DNA of 56,990 bases. Source: DATGLG01 sp035294245 (GTDB taxonomy: Bacteria; Pseudomonadota; Alphaproteobacteria; JACZXZ01). Of the stretch, positions 48,499 to 56,990 are shown one piece after another. The DNA lies in the NCBI GenBank assembly GCA_035294245.1, contig DATGLG010000022.1:1-56990 (forward strand). The letters are read 5' to 3'. The position numbers and the translations under genes were made by a program. Under the pieces are notes generated by a model. The model was not told where the DNA came from and ran no database searches. It saw nothing but the letters and a program-made list of their open reading frames with translations. Within the stretch, counting starts at the first letter, position 1; the number at the start of each line of letters is the position of its first letter.

Positions 48499-48520
48499 GG
48501 GCCCCGCCGAAGCGGGGCCC
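48499..48520 (-). terminator. Intrinsic terminator with UUCG tetraloop for the flavin reductase gene
   Basis: Perfect 9-bp stem GGGCCCCGC/GCGGGGCCC. On the minus strand the loop is TTCG (the very stable cUUCGg type) and is followed at once by TTTTTGCG. It lies 45 bases past the flavin reductase stop (48566) and 42 bases past the convergent DUF1345 stop. It may also slow transcription from the plus strand, although there is no T-run on that side. Confidence 0.88.
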
Positions 48521-48565
48521 GTATCGCCTTCCATGATGAGCCGGCGCGCCCCGGCGCGCGGAGCG

Positions 48566-49069
48566 CTAGCCGCCGTAGAAGACGTTCTCGCCGAGATCCT
48601 TGAGCTCGAGGATCGCCAGATCGGGGCGGCCGGGCGGCGGCTTCCGCAAATGGACATCCACCACCTCGCCGACGACGACATGGTGGTCCCCTTCCTCCAC
48701 GATCGTCTTGACGCGGCATTCGACGGCCGCGGGCACCTCGGTCAGAATTGGCGCGCCGGTCGTACCTCGCTCATACGCTTGGCCGTTCAGCTTGCCGTCC
48801 TTCACTTCGGTCGGCTTGAAGAAAGTGAAGGCGAGGCCCTTGTGCTCCTTCCCGAGCATGTTGAGGGCGAAGGCTCGCGCCGTCTTGACGGCTTGATAGG
48901 TGCCGGAATCCGTCTTCACCCCGACCACCAGGAGCGGCGGGTTGAAGGCGGTCTGCGTCACCCAGTTGACGGTCGCGGCGGCTAGATTGCCGCGGCCGTC
49001 ATCGACCGTGAGCACATAGAGCCCATAGGGGATCATGCGGAGAACGGTCGTCTTCGTCTCGGCGTCCAT
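48566..49069 (-). CDS. Flavin reductase-like FMN-binding domain protein
   Basis: 167-residue cytoplasmic protein of the flavin_reductase family. Motifs are MIPYGLYVLTVDDGRGN, AATVNWVTQTAFNPPLL (FMN phosphate loop), ARAFALNMLGKEH, and GDHHVVVGEVVDVHL, in the usual order. These domains bind FMN and either reduce it for a partner monooxygenase or act as small oxidoreductases. GGGGAG lies a few bases before the ATG at 49069; a reading from 49108 adds 13 unlikely residues. The strong terminator downstream suggests a short transcript. No monooxygenase partner is adjacent. Confidence 0.9.
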   Translation of the reverse strand: MDAETKTTVLRMIPYGLYVLTVDDGRGNLAAATVNWVTQTAFNPPLLVVGVKTDSGTYQAVKTARAFALNMLGKEHKGLAFTFFKPTEVKDGKLNGQAYERGTTGAPILTEVPAAVECRVKTIVEEGDHHVVVGEVVDVHLRKPPPGRPDLAILELKDLGENVFYGG

Positions 49070-49150
49070 CGAATCTCCCCATCGCCGCGCACGCCCGGGG
49101 CGGCGCACCGCCCGGAGGCAGAAAGCGCTGACCTCGCCTGCACCGCCGCG

Positions 49151-49906
49151 TCACATCACATGCTGCAGCATGCTCTTGCACACGCCCTTCACCCGACCGA
49201 GCTCGTTGACCAGGCTCTGCAGCGAGGCTCTGCCGCCCTTGCCGGTCGCCGGGATCGGCTGCGCCTGCTGGAGGCGGGCCATGGAAATGGCCGGCACGCG
49301 CTGCTCGCCGCCGATATCGCACAGGCGGTCGAGGAGCTCGAGGGCCTTGGCCCAGTACCAGCGCTTCTCGCTCACGCCATGGGCGCAGCGGGACAGCACG
49401 ACGAGAAGGTTTCCGGCCCAGGTGGCCAGCATCAGATAGTCCTTCCGGCTATAGGCGAGCTTCACCTGGCAAAGCAGCGCGCCGAGAGCCTCGTGGCCGC
49501 TGACCACCGCCTGGGGCGGATAGGGCGTCATAAACGGATCGAGAACGCGGTCATAGATCTCGCCCTCGCTGAAGCCGAATTGGGCGCTCGCCCGCGGCAG
49601 GATCTCGTCGACGACGGCTTGCACGAGCGCCTCGCCGCGCATCCATTCATGCCCGTCATTGGTCCCGATGATGCGTGGCGCGAAAGGCTTAAGCTCTTGG
49701 CGCCATTCGGCCTTCACCCCGTCATTGAGCTGGATCGCGAAGTTGCGGATGACGGGTGACGCCGTGGACGGCCGGTCGCCATGAGACTCCCCCGCCAGAT
49801 AGGCGACGAGAGACATGATGCACAACCTGCCGTCCCGGGGCTTGCCGGGCCCGCGCACGAGTTGGATGCGGTCGTAAAGTCGCTCGAGTTGGATGTCTAC
49901 GGACAT
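49151..49906 (-). CDS. Conserved-looking protein of unknown function
   Basis: 251-residue soluble protein I cannot assign. It has no signal peptide, helix or Cys cluster. Notable segments are the N-terminal RLYDRIQLVRGPGKPRDGRL, then IMSLVAYLAGESHGDRPSTASPVI, KPFAPRIIGTNDGHEWMRGEAL, and a helical C-terminal half rich in Leu/Ala. The general pattern (a MSxVAxLAGE block followed by PxxIRxFxxxLND) looks like a conserved family seen also in actinobacteria, but I cannot name it. A strong ribosome site (GGAAGGAGGCC) precedes ATG 49906. It lies between the flavin reductase gene and the ATPase-less ABC gene, 114 bp from the latter. Confidence 0.6.
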   Translation of the reverse strand: MSVDIQLERLYDRIQLVRGPGKPRDGRLCIMSLVAYLAGESHGDRPSTASPVIRNFAIQLNDGVKAEWRQELKPFAPRIIGTNDGHEWMRGEALVQAVVDEILPRASAQFGFSEGEIYDRVLDPFMTPYPPQAVVSGHEALGALLCQVKLAYSRKDYLMLATWAGNLLVVLSRCAHGVSEKRWYWAKALELLDRLCDIGGEQRVPAISMARLQQAQPIPATGKGGRASLQSLVNELGRVKGVCKSMLQHVM

Positions 49907-50020
49907 AACGGCCTCCTTCCTTGAACTGGCCAAGACGGTCGGCATTGACCGAAGGCGGAAACGGCACTCCTATGATCTAATATCGACCCGGCGCATGTCA
50001 GCAGCAGATCACGTGGAATT

Positions 50021-51094
50021 TCACCGTGAGCGCGCCGGCCGCCCGCCCCTGGCGAAAGCGTTCACCGCGTCCGCGACGAGGCGGAACTTCACCTGCGTCA
50101 GCGTGGTATTGCGGAAATAGTCGACGAGCTCGTCCCAGGGGTCCTTGAGGCGCGTGATCGCCGATATGAAGGCGACGACCCCGCCGATCTCGAATTGACC
50201 TTTGGAGACGAGCAAGCCGCCGATGAGCAAGGCCGCGACGATCTGCAGGTGATTGCAGAAGTTCGTCAGGAAATTCATCGTGAATTTGAGGCGATAGACG
50301 CCCATGTTGAGCGCGAAGACGCGGTCGATCCGCGGGTCCTTGCTGCCGCCATGCTCCTCGTCCCCCGTGGCGATGACGCTGGCGCTCACGTTGCGCAGCA
50401 GGCGCACGCGAAGCTTGGTGCGGCGGTTGATGAGCCGTTGCAGAAACGGAATGAAAACGGCCTGCGGCAGCACCAGCGCAAACGTCGCAAGCGCCATCCA
50501 GGCCGAGAGGTGGATCATATAGGCGAAGGTGGAGAGCAGGATGCCGCCGTGGAGGAGCGGCTCGGAGATGCTCTCGCCGACGAAGCCCCCGATCGGCTCG
50601 ACTTCCGACACGATCATGGCGACCTGGATGCCGCTCGCCGCCGCCTCGTCCACGGGCGGCGCCTCCTCCTGCTCGAGCGCCCGCACGCGCCGGCGCAGGT
50701 CGCGCGTCGCCCGCTCGCCGATCCAGCTGCGGTAGAGATTGACCGCAAGCTTGGTCGCCCCCTGCGCAAAGACCATGCCGCCATAGACGACACAGAGCAG
50801 CACCACCAGGGAATAGGCGTGATGCTTCACGAGATCGTTGACGATGCGCCGCTGGAGCTCCAGGGGCACCAGCTCGAAAAGAAAGGCGGCCACCGACAGC
50901 AGCGACAGCAGGAGCTGGTGCGCGGCGCTCGTACGCAGGACGTAGCGGAAGACATTGCGCGGCAGGCCCGGCCAGGGTCGCGGCGACCCTGCGAGCAGAT
51001 GCCAAAGCCGAGGCACAGCCCGCCCCTCGTGGCGCGGCCGCCTTCCCCCTCTCGCTCGTTCCGTCGCCGGCTCGGGTGCGCACAAGCTCAGCAC
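50021..51094 (-). CDS. ABC exporter-type transmembrane domain without ATPase domain
   Basis: 357 residues. A basic N-terminal region (about 50 residues) is followed by the six-helix ABC_membrane (type I exporter) fold: LLSLLSVAAFLFELVPLELQ, VVLLCVVYGGMVFAQGATKL, then the coupling-helix regions and LQIVAALLIGGLLVSKGQFEIGGVVA near the end. Normally an ATPase domain follows the last helix, but the chain stops after about 40 residues (DAVNAFARGGRPARSR). No Walker motif occurs in the 114 bp before the next gene. It must work with a separate ATPase, act as a non-transporting regulator, or be a long-standing truncation. The frame is intact and shows normal codon use. Confidence 0.78.
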   Translation of the reverse strand: MLSLCAPEPATERARGGRRPRHEGRAVPRLWHLLAGSPRPWPGLPRNVFRYVLRTSAAHQLLLSLLSVAAFLFELVPLELQRRIVNDLVKHHAYSLVVLLCVVYGGMVFAQGATKLAVNLYRSWIGERATRDLRRRVRALEQEEAPPVDEAAASGIQVAMIVSEVEPIGGFVGESISEPLLHGGILLSTFAYMIHLSAWMALATFALVLPQAVFIPFLQRLINRRTKLRVRLLRNVSASVIATGDEEHGGSKDPRIDRVFALNMGVYRLKFTMNFLTNFCNHLQIVAALLIGGLLVSKGQFEIGGVVAFISAITRLKDPWDELVDYFRNTTLTQVKFRLVADAVNAFARGGRPARSR

Positions 51095-51220
51095 TTTGCA
51101 AGTCCACGGTAAACAACACCAGGAATTCCCTGGGGTTCCGGTCCTGACTTCCGCCGCCGGTGAAGGACCGCGCGACCCCAGCGCAGTCCACCCTGGCGCA
51201 TGAGCTTATGGGATCGTGCG

Positions 51221-53353
51221 CTAGCTTCCGGCGGCGATGCTCGTCGCATTCGAGCGCGGGAGCGCGCCTGGCGAGGCGGAGCGCTCGGCCAGGGTGCGCT
51301 GCAACGCGCGCATCAACTCCTCGTCGCGGTAAGGCTTCTGCAACAATTCTCCGGCCACCCCGCCGGTGGTCGGGAAGGAGGAGGCATAGCCCGAGGCGAA
51401 GATGACTTTCAGCGCCGGCCGCAGCTCAAGGGCGCGGCGGGCGAGGTCGATGCCGCTCATGCCGCCGGGCATGACCACGTCGGTGAACAGCAGGTCGACG
51501 CGGGCGTCGCTCTCCAGGATCTTCAGGGCTGCGGCGGCGCTGTCGGCCTCGCAGAGGCGGTAGCCGAGCTCCTCCAGCCGGGCCACGGTCATGCTGCGGA
51601 CATTGTCGTTATCCTCGACGACCAGGATGATCCGCCCGGCCGCCAGGCTGGCGTGATCGCTCCCGGCCTCGGCCTGTCCCGCCGCCTCGCGCGACGCCTC
51701 GCTTCGCGGCAGATAAAGGCGCACCGTCGTCCCCACGCCGACGGCGCTCTCGATCTCGATATGCCCGCCCGACTGCTTGGCGAAGCCATAGACCATGCTC
51801 AGGCCGAGGCCGCTGCCCTTGCCGGGGGGCTTCGTGGTGAAGAACGGCTCGAAGGCCCGGTCGATCACCTCCGGCGGCATGCCGCTGCCGGTGTCGCTGA
51901 CCGCCAGCATGACGTAGTCGCCGGCCGCGGGCTCGGGCTCGCCTCCGGCATGCCGGATATTGGCGCCTTCGATCGTGAGCGTGCCGCCTTGGGGCATGGC
52001 GTCGCGGGCGTTGATCGCGAGGTTGAGCAGGGCCGACTCCACCTGGGCGGGATCAGCGAAGATCGGCCAGATGTCGTCGGCGGGGAGGCGGATGTCGACC
52101 TTGATCGCCTCGCCGATGACGGGGCTCAGGAGCCGTGCCATGCGCGGCACGAGCTCGGTGAGCTCGATGACCTTCGCCTGGTGGGGCTGGTGACGGGCGA
52201 AGGTGAGGAGCTGCCGGACGAGCTCGGCGCAGTTCAGGGCCGCGGTCAGCGCGTTCTGGGTGCGGTCGAAGATCTTGCCCCCGCCCTTGAGCGAGCGCGT
52301 CACCAGGTCGAGGTTCCAGATGATCACGCTCAGCATATTGTTGAAGTCGTGGGCGATGCCGCCCGTGAGCTGGCCCAGCGCCTCCATCTTCTGGGACTGC
52401 ACGAGCTGCTGCTCCAGCTGGCGCCGATAGGTGATGTCGAGGCAGGTGCCGAAGATCTCCTTGGGTGCGCCGCCCTCGTCGCCGACCAGCACGGCCTGGT
52501 CGAGGAATATCCGCTCCGAGCCGTCGGCGCAGCGCCAGCGATATTCGGTCGAGAGCGTGCCCGTCTCGGCGACGGCGGCGACCTGGGCCAGGACCCGCGG
52601 CAGGTCGGCCGGATGGATGCGCGCCGTCCACAGATCGACGTCGTCGATGAAGGCTGTCGGCTTGAACCCGACGGTGCCGGCGATCGCCTCGCTGAGGAAG
52701 CGCGGCCCCGAGAAGCGCCCGCCGAGATCGGCCGTATAGAGTGCGATGGGCAGCGACTTGATGATGAGCGCTTGCCGCTCCTCGATCTGGCGGAGCGCCC
52801 GCTCGGCCTCGATCTTCTCGGTCCGCACGCGCAGATTCTCGATCTGCAGCCGGCGCTCATGCCGGGCCTGCTCCCGGATCGCCTCCGTCTTCTTATAAAG
52901 CTCGACGAAGACCGAGACCTTGGTGCGCAGCACGACGGGATCGATGGGCTTGAAGACATAGTCGACGGCGCCCAGCGCATAGCCGCGGCTGACGTCCTGA
53001 TCGTCCCGGTCGAAGGCGGTGATGAAGATGATCGGCGTATGGCGGGAGCGCTCGCGCCTGCGGATGAGCTCCGCGAGCTCATAGCCGTCCATGTCCGGCA
53101 TCTGCACGTCGATGAGGACGATGGCGGCGTCCTCGCGCAAGAGATGCCGCAGCGCATCGGTTCCGGACGAGGCCTGGATGACGTTCTCGCCCAGCTCCGC
53201 CAGCATCTCCGCGAAGGCGAGAAGGTTTCGCGGCTTGTCATCGACGACGAGGATGTTCGCCTTGGGCAGCGAGGCCATGGCGGCAGCCTCGTCGCCCGCG
53301 GGCGGGCTCTCGTCGCGCGTACCGGTTGTCTCGTCGTCCTTGACGCTACGCAC
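51221..53353 (-). CDS. Soluble hybrid histidine kinase (REC-PAS-HisKA-HATPase-REC)
   Basis: 710 residues, no membrane helices. A first receiver domain (about 33-150) has D82 in LIDVQMPDMDG. A coiled segment (about 150-195), a PAS domain (about 200-310), and HisKA with H335 in GGIAHDFNNML follow (the type found in NtrB-like and many hybrid kinases). The HATPase has N443, DTGSGMP and GSGLGLSMVYG. A C-terminal receiver domain has D625 in LLFTDVVMPGG. The N-terminal receiver makes it a likely target of another kinase. GTG 53353 is the start used; ATG 53278 is an alternative directly before the receiver domain. It begins 24 bp after the neighbouring giant kinase, so the two are co-expressed. Confidence 0.92.
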   Translation of the reverse strand: MRSVKDDETTGTRDESPPAGDEAAAMASLPKANILVVDDKPRNLLAFAEMLAELGENVIQASSGTDALRHLLREDAAIVLIDVQMPDMDGYELAELIRRRERSRHTPIIFITAFDRDDQDVSRGYALGAVDYVFKPIDPVVLRTKVSVFVELYKKTEAIREQARHERRLQIENLRVRTEKIEAERALRQIEERQALIIKSLPIALYTADLGGRFSGPRFLSEAIAGTVGFKPTAFIDDVDLWTARIHPADLPRVLAQVAAVAETGTLSTEYRWRCADGSERIFLDQAVLVGDEGGAPKEIFGTCLDITYRRQLEQQLVQSQKMEALGQLTGGIAHDFNNMLSVIIWNLDLVTRSLKGGGKIFDRTQNALTAALNCAELVRQLLTFARHQPHQAKVIELTELVPRMARLLSPVIGEAIKVDIRLPADDIWPIFADPAQVESALLNLAINARDAMPQGGTLTIEGANIRHAGGEPEPAAGDYVMLAVSDTGSGMPPEVIDRAFEPFFTTKPPGKGSGLGLSMVYGFAKQSGGHIEIESAVGVGTTVRLYLPRSEASREAAGQAEAGSDHASLAAGRIILVVEDNDNVRSMTVARLEELGYRLCEADSAAAALKILESDARVDLLFTDVVMPGGMSGIDLARRALELRPALKVIFASGYASSFPTTGGVAGELLQKPYRDEELMRALQRTLAERSASPGALPRSNATSIAAGS

Positions 53354-53377
53354 GGTCGGGCTCCGTTCCGGAGGCGC

Positions 53378-56990
<3,613 letters not shown>

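Overview
The window is very GC-rich, densely coded DNA. Its transporter families, Tat-exported solute receptors, MHYT and tandem-HAMP kinases, FkbM/TPR sugar enzymes and dispersed intergenic palindromes suggest a free-living alphaproteobacterium (Rhodospirillales- or Hyphomicrobiales-like). This placement is inference. There are no rRNA, tRNA, phage, insertion-sequence transposase or CRISPR features.

Layout. 1-4640: an orphan pair of dipeptide/opine-type ABC permeases, then a small cassette (serine hydrolase, lone ParB-N domain, YkgJ Cys-cluster protein) bracketed by an inverted intergenic repeat pair. 4641-9511: a complete branched-chain-amino-acid-type ABC operon. 9501-15112: on the other strand, a complete ribose-type ABC operon ending in an SMP-30/gluconolactonase, so import is coupled to sugar lactone hydrolysis. 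15547-24831: a Cache-PAS histidine kinase, a cysteine-dioxygenase-like cupin fused to four rhodanese domains, a methyltransferase, two sister one-helix proteins, an MFS permease, a 2OG-Fe(II) oxygenase and a pirin. 25110-29225: acyl-CoA dehydrogenase, MaoC hydratase, CitE-type lyase and CaiB/BaiF CoA-transferase, a set resembling the itaconate/C5-dicarboxylate degradation cluster of Pseudomonas. 29314-32150: FkbM methyltransferase facing a TPR-glycosyltransferase. 32291-35406: a nitrate/taurine-type ABC ATPase and a fused double permease. 35827-37389: an MHYT histidine kinase. 37509-43311: a metal-homeostasis block (ferritin-like/VIT1 protein, PKHD hydroxylase, outer-membrane protein, NRAMP-family transporter). 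43337-49906: an ATP-grasp protein, three TPP-enzyme genes (one frameshifted), a DUF1345 protein, a flavin reductase and an unknown protein. 50021-56990: an ABC membrane domain without ATPase and two large hybrid kinases, the last running off the window.

The most interesting structure is the roughly 495-nt leader of the NRAMP-family gene. It has a consensus -35 box, a 58-codon ORF whose Shine-Dalgarno lies in a perfect 12-bp stem, an acidic-then-proline run near the end of that ORF, and two mutually exclusive hairpins just before the transporter. The transporter has lost the family's metal-binding methionine, as SLC11 magnesium transporters have. Together these suggest a Mg2+/Mn2+-sensing leader-peptide switch, which I do not recognise as a described class. 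Other notable points are a MITE-like element present in two nearly identical inverted copies about 27 kb apart, the cupin-rhodanese fusion, the paired one-helix proteins and the ATPase-less ABC membrane protein.
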